Source: an uncultured Clostridia bacterium
GTDB lineage: Bacteria > Bacillota > Clostridia > Peptostreptococcales > Anaerovoracaceae
NCBI GenBank assembly: GCA_938045615.1
Contig: CALIBC010000074.1
Span: 1 to 5,082, forward strand
Length of the DNA: 5,082 bases
Reading direction: 5' to 3'
A model generated the notes under the pieces. It saw only the letters and a program-made list of their open reading frames with translations. It was not told where the DNA came from and did no database searches. A program made the translations under genes and the position numbers. Positions 1-5,082 of this stretch are shown one piece after another. The first letter of the stretch is position 1. The number at the start of each line of letters is the position of its first letter.

Positions 1-1883
1 TTCAACTGGGCGAAAACAACGACCGTGACCTCTTCAAAGAGTTCTTCCGAGAAAACTCTGAAGCGGTGGAGTCTCAACGAAGCACTCCCATACGGGTCAT
101 TATCGGAAATCCGCCCTATTCAGTGGGGCAACGCTCTGCCAACGACAATGCGCAAAATCAGAAATATTCCAAACTCGATGCACGCATTGCAGAAACCTAT
201 GTAACTAGCTCAACGGCAACGCTTACCAATGCGCTTTATGATAGTTATATCAGAGCATATCGCTGGGCTACTGATCGTCTTTCGCCCGAAGAGGGTAGCG
301 TCATCGCTTTCATCAGCAACGGAGCGTGGATAGACGGAAATAGCCATGATGGTTTTCGTACATCCCTTCAAAAGGAGTTTGATAAGATTTATGTCTACAA
401 TCTCCGAGGCAACCAACGCACAAGTGGCGAGCTGTCTCGCAGAGAGGGTGGCAAGATCTTTGGTAGTGGTAGCCGCACGCCTATTGCCATTACCATCTTG
501 ATACGCTATCCCGATGGCAAACGATTAAATGCATGCCAAATACATTACCATGACATAGGCGACTACCTCAGCCGTGAGGATAAACTGTGCATCATTCGTC
601 AAGCAGGGTCATATAAAGACTTAGACTGGACAACGATAACACCCAATGAGAAGAACGACTGGATCAACCAGCGTGATGGGCTATTTGATACGCTCCTACC
701 TCTTGCTCCGGAAAAGAAGTTTGATGCCAAGGCACTGAGTGTGTTCACGACCTATTCTCATGGTGCAAAATCTAATCGTGATGTTTGGGTATTAGGCTTT
801 TCTAAAGAGAAAGTTGCGGAGAATATGCAGTCTATGATTGAATTCTACAATCAGCAGGTTGGAAAAGACGCTTTTTCGGAAGATGAAAAAAGAATTAGTT
901 GGACTAGAGCACTCAAAAATGATTTGAATAAGATGACAAAGCATTCTTTTGATGCAACTGCATTTGTACAGAGTATTTATCGTCCCTTCAGCAAACAAGA
1001 GTTTTACTATCATCGTCCTTTTATCGAAAGTCCGGGGCTTTGGAACAAACTTTTTCCAACATCGAAGCAGAAAAATCTTGTGATCTGTGTTACAGATGGT
1101 TCAAAGCAGGGTTGCCTTATTACAGATAATATTCCAGACTTCCACTTTATAGGTGATAGCCAGTGCTTCCCCCTCTATTGGTACGAAGAGGACAAGGGGG
1201 AGCAAGAGGAGACCCTCTTTGGCAAGGTGAACTCCGACCGATGGATACAACGTGATGGCATCACCGATTGGTTCTTGAAAGAAGTACGCAGCCGTTTCAG
1301 TGGGGCAAAGAACCTGACGAAGGAGGACATCTTCTATTATGTCTATGGCTTGTTGCACAGCCCCGATTATAGAGAACGCTTTGCCGATGACCTCCGCAAG
1401 TCATTGCCCCGTATCCCGATTATAGAACGCGTGGAAGACTTTATGGCATTCAGCAAGGCAGGGCGTGCCTTGGCTGATTTGCATTTGAAGTACGAAGACT
1501 ATGCCTGCGAAGCAGACGTGGAGGTAAAGGAGCGAGAGCATAGCGCTCTATCTATGGATGATTATACTTACTATACTGTAGAAAAAATGCGTTTTCCCGG
1601 CAAGGGTATACGTGGTACGATTATCTACAATGCCCGTATCACCGTCGAAGGTATCCCTGAGGCCGCCTATGAATACATAGTCAATGGAAAGAGCGCCATC
1701 GAATGGGTGATGGAGCGCTACGCCATTACAACCGATAAAAAGAGCGGTATCAAAAACGATCCCAATCTCTGGTCTCGTGAACATGGCAAGCCACGTTACA
1801 TTCTCGATCTCTTGCTCTCCATCATCTATGTAAGCCTTGAGACGCAGAAGATTGTGAAAACTCTGCCTAAGCTGAACTTCTAA
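1..1883 (+). CDS. Type ISP restriction-modification enzyme, C-terminal part (methyltransferase and specificity domains), 5'-truncated by window edge
   Basis: This is the C-terminal ~626 residues of a large single-chain restriction-modification protein. The frame is open from position 3 to the left edge, so the GTG at 66 is an internal Val and not the start. Residues below are numbered from that GTG. NPPY at 15-18 (bases 108-119) is motif IV of an N6-adenine DNA methyltransferase. A long conserved segment follows (NALYDSYIRAYRWATDRL, then IAFISNGAWIDG and YNLRGNQRT) that covers later motifs of the gamma-type fold. Residues ~220-600 are the target-recognition region, with the type ISP signatures YRPFSKQEFYYHRP, YYVYGLLHSPDYRE, SKAGRALADLHLKYE and NGKSAIEWVMERY. 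In the family (LlaGI, LlaBIII) an Mrr-like nuclease, an SF2 helicase and AdoMet motif I come first; roughly 950 residues should lie left of the window. The C-terminus looks intact, ending in TAA at 1881-1883. Residues ~225-340 are AT-rich compared with the rest. Family assignment is firm; the DNA target is unknown. Confidence 0.9.
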   Translation, partial: QLGENNDRDLFKEFFRENSEAVESQRSTPIRVIIGNPPYSVGQRSANDNAQNQKYSKLDARIAETYVTSSTATLTNALYDSYIRAYRWATDRLSPEEGSVIAFISNGAWIDGNSHDGFRTSLQKEFDKIYVYNLRGNQRTSGELSRREGGKIFGSGSRTPIAITILIRYPDGKRLNACQIHYHDIGDYLSREDKLCIIRQAGSYKDLDWTTITPNEKNDWINQRDGLFDTLLPLAPEKKFDAKALSVFTTYSHGAKSNRDVWVLGFSKEKVAENMQSMIEFYNQQVGKDAFSEDEKRISWTRALKNDLNKMTKHSFDATAFVQSIYRPFSKQEFYYHRPFIESPGLWNKLFPTSKQKNLVICVTDGSKQGCLITDNIPDFHFIGDSQCFPLYWYEEDKGEQEETLFGKVNSDRWIQRDGITDWFLKEVRSRFSGAKNLTKEDIFYYVYGLLHSPDYRERFADDLRKSLPRIPIIERVEDFMAFSKAGRALADLHLKYEDYACEADVEVKEREHSALSMDDYTYYTVEKMRFPGKGIRGTIIYNARITVEGIPEAAYEYIVNGKSAIEWVMERYAITTDKKSGIKNDPNLWSREHGKPRYILDLLLSIIYVSLETQKIVKTLPKLNF

Positions 1884-1897
1884 CCTCTACAGTGTTT

Positions 1898-1990
1898 ATG
1901 ACAGTCACTCCAATTGATAACGCTAAGAAGTATTTCGAAGAGAATGAGCTATTATACAGAGATCCGCGTGGCAATGTGCTCGTTTTGTAG
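1898..1990 (+). CDS. Possible 30-codon small ORF between the R-M gene and the OLD nuclease gene
   Basis: ATG at 1898 opens 30 codons ending in TAG at 1988-1990. The peptide begins MTVTPIDNAKKYFEENE and ends LVL, and is mostly charged and soluble in character. I do not recognise it. Its last 16 codons lie inside the left inverted repeat. In the right repeat, the same reading frame on the minus strand gives a similar peptide (ELLHRDLYGYVLVL against ELLYRDPRGNVLVL), and it stops at the same place with TGA instead of TAG. This could be a tiny gene, the leftover end of a decayed gene, or chance, since two other frames through the repeat are also similar between copies. No Shine-Dalgarno is visible, which means little in Bacteroidota. 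Confidence 0.2.
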   Translation: MTVTPIDNAKKYFEENELLYRDPRGNVLVL

Positions 1991-2002
1991 AGGTCTCAAA
2001 AG
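1938..2002 (+). repeat. Left copy of imperfect 65-bp inverted repeat bracketing the OLD/UvrD operon
   Basis: The reverse complement of this segment matches 4936-5000 at 52 of 65 positions without gaps, by hand alignment. The best blocks are ATGTGCTCGTTTTGT (1974-1988), ACAGAGAT (1956-1963) and GAGCTATTA (1945-1953). It ends ten bases before the start codon of the nuclease gene, so it also occupies that gene's likely promoter and leader region. It may be an element end, a recombination site, or the last ~20 codons of an old duplicated gene read leftwards (LLRPLQNEHIATRISV then two stops). Confidence 0.7.
1980..1987 (+). promoter_or_regulatory. Weak candidate Bacteroidota -7 element for the OLD/UvrD operon
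   Basis: TCGTTTTG matches the Bacteroidota -7 consensus TAnnTTTG at all fixed positions but the second, and lies 24 bases before the ATG at 2012. I see no good TTTG-type -33 element at the expected spacing upstream. The match falls in the best-conserved block of the inverted repeat, so conservation there may have another cause. Nothing better is visible in the 128-base gap. Confidence 0.2.
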
Positions 2003-2011
2003 TAGATATAC

Positions 2012-3619
2012 ATGATAAGCAAGATCATTATAAAGAACTACAAGGGCATCAAGGATGCAAATATAACGTTCAATAAGAATCGCAATATTCTAGTTGGGAA
2101 TAATGGAGTAGGAAAATCTACAGTCATTGAAGCCCTCACTTTAGCTCTAGGTTTCGGGCTAAGAGACTTGGATATTACCCCATATCTGTTCCATACATCT
2201 ACGTGGAAGGAGTATTCTGATTTAAAGGTACTCCCCTCAATAGAGATAGAAGTATATTTCTATGAAAATGAACGACTCAGCTCTTTTCATGGAAAGAACA
2301 ATTCGCTTAAGGAAGATACAACAGGAATACGCCTAACAATAGCTTTTGACCCAGCTTATTCAGAACTATATGCGTCTGAAAAGGATAAGTGTACCCATAT
2401 TCCTTGTGAATACTATACTTACACTCGATTGGGCTTCTCGGGAGATGCGGTTAAGCAACTCAACATCCCTATTTCAGTTAAGGTCATAGACTCGACTTCC
2501 TTGTTGTTTCATACTCGTGGGAGCAAGTATATAACCAAGCTGACTCAGGATAGTTTATCTAATGAAGATAAGATATCCATGAAGAGTGCGTTAAGAACGC
2601 TCAAGCAGAGGTTTGAAAACGATGAACAGATTCAGGGTGTTAATAAAAAACTAAATGAAAAGAGTGATACGATTAGACCAGGGCTTTCTATGTCAATAGA
2701 TCTGGTAAGTCAAGCTACTTGGAATACTATTATACATCCTACATTAGAAGGAGTTCCAGTGTCTCAACTTGGTCTAGGAGAACAATGCATTCTCAAGACT
2801 CTATTATCTATTCCACAAAACATAGATATCAAACCGACCATCTATATAATAGAAGAGCCTGAGTCGCATCTGTCTCACATAAAGCTTTATGAACTTCTTT
2901 CCCTTTTGGAAAGGCAAATACAAGGACAGCTAATAGTAACAACACATAGTAGTTTCGTAGCCAACAAACTCGATCTTCAGAACCTCATACTGCTGAGCAA
3001 TGATGGATTTAAACTCCACACAACTTCCTTGAGAGATTTATCAAAAGAGACCTATCAGTTTTTCTACAAGGTTGTACATTATCCTACTCTAAGAGTCGCT
3101 TTATGTGACAAGATTATTCTAGTAGAAGGCATCACAGATGAGCTTGTAGTAACTTACTACTATAACAAGACTTATGGCGGTAAACATCCTTTTCACGATG
3201 GTATCGAGCTCATAGTCTGTAGCGGACTAACATTTCGCCATTTTGTTACTCTTGCTAAGTCTCTTCACAAGAAGGTTGCGGTTATAACAGACAATGATCA
3301 TAAGTGTATCGAAGAACTCTCTAACATATATGGGGATCAGGATAAACTCTATAGATTATTCACGGAGAGTGACACCGATCTTTACACACTTGAGGTCGCT
3401 TTTACCCGAGCAAACAAGGAATATATAGAATTACTTATTAACATTGTCACTCTAAGATTACACGAGCATACGCTTGAGGCAATAACGGACTATATGAGCA
3501 ACAACAAGTCTACTTGGGCATATAGATTGCTTGAATACTACGATAGCAACAAAGAGAGTTGTATTATTGATGTGCCCCAATATATCAAGGATGCAATAAG
3601 TTGGATTAAGGAAGAATGA
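2012..3619 (+). CDS. OLD-family ATPase-TOPRIM nuclease, Gabija GajA-like (class 2 OLD)
   Basis: This is a 535-residue predicted cytoplasmic nuclease. The N-terminal ATPase half has Walker A GNNGVGKST at 29-37, an ABC-type signature-like SQLGLGEQ at 251-258, Walker B IYIIEEPESHLS at 277-288 and a His-switch region VTTHSS at 309-314. The stretch ~110-230 between them fits the dimerisation insert of the family. The C-terminal TOPRIM half has VEGITDE at 371-377 (Glu372, Asp376), ITDNDHK at 425-431 (Asp427, Asp429) and TLEVAF at 459-464. Lys499 in NNKSTWAYRLLE is a candidate for the conserved late lysine. All metal-binding acids appear present, so an active nicking or cutting enzyme is expected. 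In known Gabija, GajA forms an oligomer whose DNA nicking is held back by cellular nucleotides and released when phage depletes them. The length is slightly below that of characterised GajA (~578 aa). The start is the first ATG, directly before the family's typical ISKIIIKNYKGIKD beginning. The gene overlaps the helicase gene by 4 bases and is AT-rich compared with the R-M gene. A generic class 2 OLD nuclease outside Gabija is the alternative. Confidence 0.88.
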   Translation: MISKIIIKNYKGIKDANITFNKNRNILVGNNGVGKSTVIEALTLALGFGLRDLDITPYLFHTSTWKEYSDLKVLPSIEIEVYFYENERLSSFHGKNNSLKEDTTGIRLTIAFDPAYSELYASEKDKCTHIPCEYYTYTRLGFSGDAVKQLNIPISVKVIDSTSLLFHTRGSKYITKLTQDSLSNEDKISMKSALRTLKQRFENDEQIQGVNKKLNEKSDTIRPGLSMSIDLVSQATWNTIIHPTLEGVPVSQLGLGEQCILKTLLSIPQNIDIKPTIYIIEEPESHLSHIKLYELLSLLERQIQGQLIVTTHSSFVANKLDLQNLILLSNDGFKLHTTSLRDLSKETYQFFYKVVHYPTLRVALCDKIILVEGITDELVVTYYYNKTYGGKHPFHDGIELIVCSGLTFRHFVTLAKSLHKKVAVITDNDHKCIEELSNIYGDQDKLYRLFTESDTDLYTLEVAFTRANKEYIELLINIVTLRLHEHTLEAITDYMSNNKSTWAYRLLEYYDSNKESCIIDVPQYIKDAISWIKEE

Positions 3620-4791
3620 GAAAAAGCATCTGTTTTGTAGCTGTTGCTGGTTCAGGAAAGACGACTCATCTTGTAGAAATGGGAAGAGAACGTCTTATAG
3701 AACTTGAAAAAGTTAAAGGCCATCATGGAAAACTCGCTTACGTGACCTTTACGACCAATAATAAGGATAATCTTCAGAACAGATTGTGCAGAAGGATTGG
3801 CTTCTCCGATTCTATTGTTGTGTTAGGATGGTATCAGTTTCTGTTGAGTACTTTCATTCAGCCATATAAAAGAGATATAATAGAAAGGCTCTACACCACG
3901 CAAGTTTCGGTTTCTTTTGCTAATCCTCCTACGTATAAAGACTCAAATGGGAAGAATCGTCCTGCATATAAGAAGGGAGAACTTGAAAAGAAATTCCTTG
4001 ATAAGGATAGTAATATATATAAGGATTATATAGCTGAGTTTGCATTAGAGTGCATCCAAAAAAATGAGGTTACTCTACAGAAGTATCTTCCTTCTATATT
4101 TGACACGATATACATAGATGAAGCCCAAGATCTATGTGGGTATGATTTTGAGATTCTAAAATTCCTCGTCAAAAAAGCAAATGTACCTATTATTGTTGCA
4201 GGGGATGCAAAGCAGACTACTTACACTACTGCAAATACAAGGAAGAATCATCATATCACATTTGACTCCTACCTGTCAGAAAAAGTGAATACTAAGAGAA
4301 AAGAGTATATCACAATAAATAGGACAACTCTTATCTATACTCATCGTTGTATTAGTGCAATTTCTGCTATAGCTTCTAAAGTCAGCCCTATGCCTCCTAC
4401 CAGAACTTGTTCATGCGACGAATGCGAAGAGAAACGAAAACAGTACATCCATCGTCTGAGGGGGGCATATCTCGTTAAAAAGATGTACATTCAAGCTTTT
4501 CTCGAAGAAACAAAATCTGCAATTCTAAGATGGGACAAAACCAATAGAGAAACCGAAGGCATGACGAATGTTTACAATATGGGAGAGGTTAAGGGGTTAG
4601 AATTTGACTCTGTCTTAGTCTTCCCAACGGGTAACATGCTTGAAATCCTGCAAGGAAATGGAGCCCCAAGGTCGGATATAGTGCATGCAAAACTTTATGT
4701 AGCGGTAACTCGCCCTCGTTACATTCTTGGAGTTATAGTACCTGATAGATTTAATGCTATTATAGATGGATTTAGTTGGTATATTCCTTAA
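3616..4791 (+). CDS. Compact UvrD/Rep-like SF1 helicase, Gabija GajB-like partner
   Basis: This is a 391-residue SF1A helicase-like protein starting inside the ATGA overlap with the nuclease gene, which suggests translational coupling and equal supply. Motif I is AGSGKTT at 11-17; motif Ia is YVTFTTNNKDNLQNRL at 42-57; motif II is the UvrD-type DEAQD at 168-172; motif III is GDAKQTTY at 196-203; motif V is GEVKGLEFD at 323-331; motif VI is YVAVTRPR at 361-368. The motif IV position reads YTHRC (241-245) where classical members have NYRS. It is far shorter than UvrD/Rep (~670-720 aa) and shorter than characterised GajB (~494 aa), so the 1B/2B accessory domains must be reduced or missing. CSCDEC at 265-270 sits between motifs IV and V. 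In Gabija, GajB is activated by DNA ends made by GajA and contributes to the antiviral response; that role here is inferred from the pairing. The frame is intact and ends 23 residues after motif VI. Confidence 0.85.
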   Translation: MRKSICFVAVAGSGKTTHLVEMGRERLIELEKVKGHHGKLAYVTFTTNNKDNLQNRLCRRIGFSDSIVVLGWYQFLLSTFIQPYKRDIIERLYTTQVSVSFANPPTYKDSNGKNRPAYKKGELEKKFLDKDSNIYKDYIAEFALECIQKNEVTLQKYLPSIFDTIYIDEAQDLCGYDFEILKFLVKKANVPIIVAGDAKQTTYTTANTRKNHHITFDSYLSEKVNTKRKEYITINRTTLIYTHRCISAISAIASKVSPMPPTRTCSCDECEEKRKQYIHRLRGAYLVKKMYIQAFLEETKSAILRWDKTNRETEGMTNVYNMGEVKGLEFDSVLVFPTGNMLEILQGNGAPRSDIVHAKLYVAVTRPRYILGVIVPDRFNAIIDGFSWYIP

Positions 4792-4794
4792 TAG

Positions 4795-4986
4795 TTCTAC
4801 TCTTTAAATCAGCTGCCCCAAGTTTGGGGTGTTCTTAATGCGCCCACTCTCGCTGGTAACAAGGGAGAGGATATCCTGCTTCACCATTCGATAGTTGACA
4901 TCGATAGTCTCACGGAGATTGTCGAAGCTATCTTTGCTTTGAGATCTTCACAAAACGAGCACATATCCATACAGATCTCTGTGTAA
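4795..4986. pseudogene. Gene remnant downstream of the helicase, reading direction unresolved
   Basis: No intact gene is seen from 4792 to the right edge (291 bases), but this stretch looks like old coding sequence. On the + strand, in the helicase's own frame and directly after TAA TAG, there are 63 sense codons with no ATG (for example GEDILLHHSIVDIDSLTEI) ending SQNEHISIQISV and TAA at 4984-4986. On the minus strand, in the same codon register, 47 codons run from 4947 to a TAA at 4804-4806 (for example VKQDILSLVTSESGRIKN, ending PNLGQLI). Either could be the real tail of a lost gene; codon composition does not separate them. I do not recognise the family. The + strand ending is echoed in the left repeat copy on its minus strand (LQNEHIATRISV, then the same two stops). 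GC is back near 45-50% here, unlike the operon. Confidence 0.35.
4816..4829 (+). terminator. Weak hairpin 25 bases after the helicase stop
   Basis: CCCCA-AGTT-TGGGG forms a 5-bp stem with a 4-base loop, extendable by G-U pairs, followed by GTTCTT and not by a proper T-run. It is in the right place to end the OLD/UvrD transcript, but is short and lacks a strong U tract. It may equally be a chance palindrome in the gene remnant. Confidence 0.25.
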
Positions 4987-5000
4987 TAGCTCTTTTTCTT
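4936..5000 (-). repeat. Right copy of imperfect 65-bp inverted repeat bracketing the OLD/UvrD operon
   Basis: This is the reverse-complement partner of 1938-2002, with 52/65 matches and no gaps. The best blocks are ACAAAACGAGCACAT (4950-4964), ATCTCTGT (4975-4982) and TAATAGCTC (4984-4992). The operon lies between the two copies, with about 145 bases between the helicase stop and this copy. Beyond 5000 the two flanks no longer align clearly. Confidence 0.7.
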
Positions 5001-5014
5001 AACGCGAGTTCGAC

Positions 5015-5082
5015 CTAAGCAACCGGCAGGAAAGAGGTGTGTACAATCTCCTCAGCGGTGTTGATGGAAGGTTTTTTGTCGA
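5015..5082 (-). CDS. Possible C-terminal tail of a convergent gene, cut by the window edge
   Basis: On the minus strand, 21 open codons enter from the right edge (reading KKPSINTAEEIVHTSFLPVA) and end at TAG (5017-5015). The peptide has a natural composition and the local GC is about 50%. It is too short to identify, and other frames here are open for a similar length, so it may be chance or more debris of a decayed gene. Positions 5001-5014 hold nothing I can name. Confidence 0.2.
   Translation of the reverse strand, partial: DKKPSINTAEEIVHTSFLPVA

Noticed and set aside
66..68. GTG as the start codon of the first gene
   Set aside because: The frame is open upstream to the window edge with family-like sequence (NDRDLFKEFFRENSEAVES), and the NPPY motif would be only 14 residues from such a start, leaving out the AdoMet-binding part.
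210..1784. Minus-strand ORFs of 68-85 codons at 210-416, 792-1013, 1101-1358 and 1548-1784
   Set aside because: They lie wholly inside the well-supported type ISP coding sequence, have no recognisable motifs and look like antisense shadows.
1884..2011. tRNA, CRISPR repeat or riboswitch in the intergenic gap
   Set aside because: There are no short direct repeats with spacers, no tRNA-like TTCRA arm or acceptor pairing, and the gap is too short and unstructured for a known riboswitch.
2012..4791. PARIS, Septu or retron effector in place of Gabija
   Set aside because: The TOPRIM domain is fused to the ATPase and the partner is an SF1 helicase; there is no separate TOPRIM protein, HNH partner, reverse transcriptase or msr/msd-like RNA in the window.
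1938..5000. Insertion-sequence ends in the strict sense
   Set aside because: There is no transposase between the repeats, no target-site duplication that I can see outside them, and the copies are only about 80% identical, so an active IS or transposon is not supported.

Overview
The window looks like a defence island from a Bacteroidota chromosome or integrated element, possibly Porphyromonas or a relative. Three things suggest this: the style of the type ISP restriction enzyme, the lack of Shine-Dalgarno sequences before the genes, and a flank near 50% GC. The genus is an inference and is not proven by the sequence.

Layout, all on the + strand. (1) Positions 1-1883 hold the C-terminal ~626 residues of a single-polypeptide type ISP restriction-modification enzyme. 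The window begins just before its methyltransferase motif IV (NPPY), so the nuclease, helicase and AdoMet-binding parts lie outside. (2) Positions 1884-2011 are a 128-base gap with one doubtful 30-codon ORF and the left copy of an imperfect inverted repeat. (3) Positions 2012-4791 are a two-gene operon joined by an ATGA overlap. It encodes an OLD-family ATPase-TOPRIM nuclease (535 aa) and a short UvrD/Rep-like helicase (391 aa). This is the Gabija (GajA/GajB, class 2 OLD) arrangement. (4) Positions 4792-5082 have no intact gene. They hold an apparent gene remnant, the right copy of the inverted repeat, a small hairpin, and perhaps the tail of a convergent gene at the right edge.

How the parts work together: the type ISP enzyme would methylate host DNA and cut unmodified incoming DNA by ATP-driven translocation. 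The OLD/UvrD pair would be a second, independent anti-phage layer, in which an ATP/nucleotide-controlled nickase complex works with a DNA-end-sensing helicase. The operon is clearly more AT-rich (about 35% GC in sampled 60-base stretches) than the type ISP gene (just over 50% in its conserved parts). It is also bracketed by diverged inverted 65-bp repeats (52/65 identical by hand alignment). Together these suggest a swappable cassette inserted next to the R-M gene.

The main points for a second look are the bracketing inverted repeats with gene debris, the compact helicase with a divergent motif IV and a small cysteine cluster, and an AT-rich patch in the specificity part of the type ISP enzyme that suggests domain exchange. 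The genes belong to known families; I see no clearly new multi-gene system.
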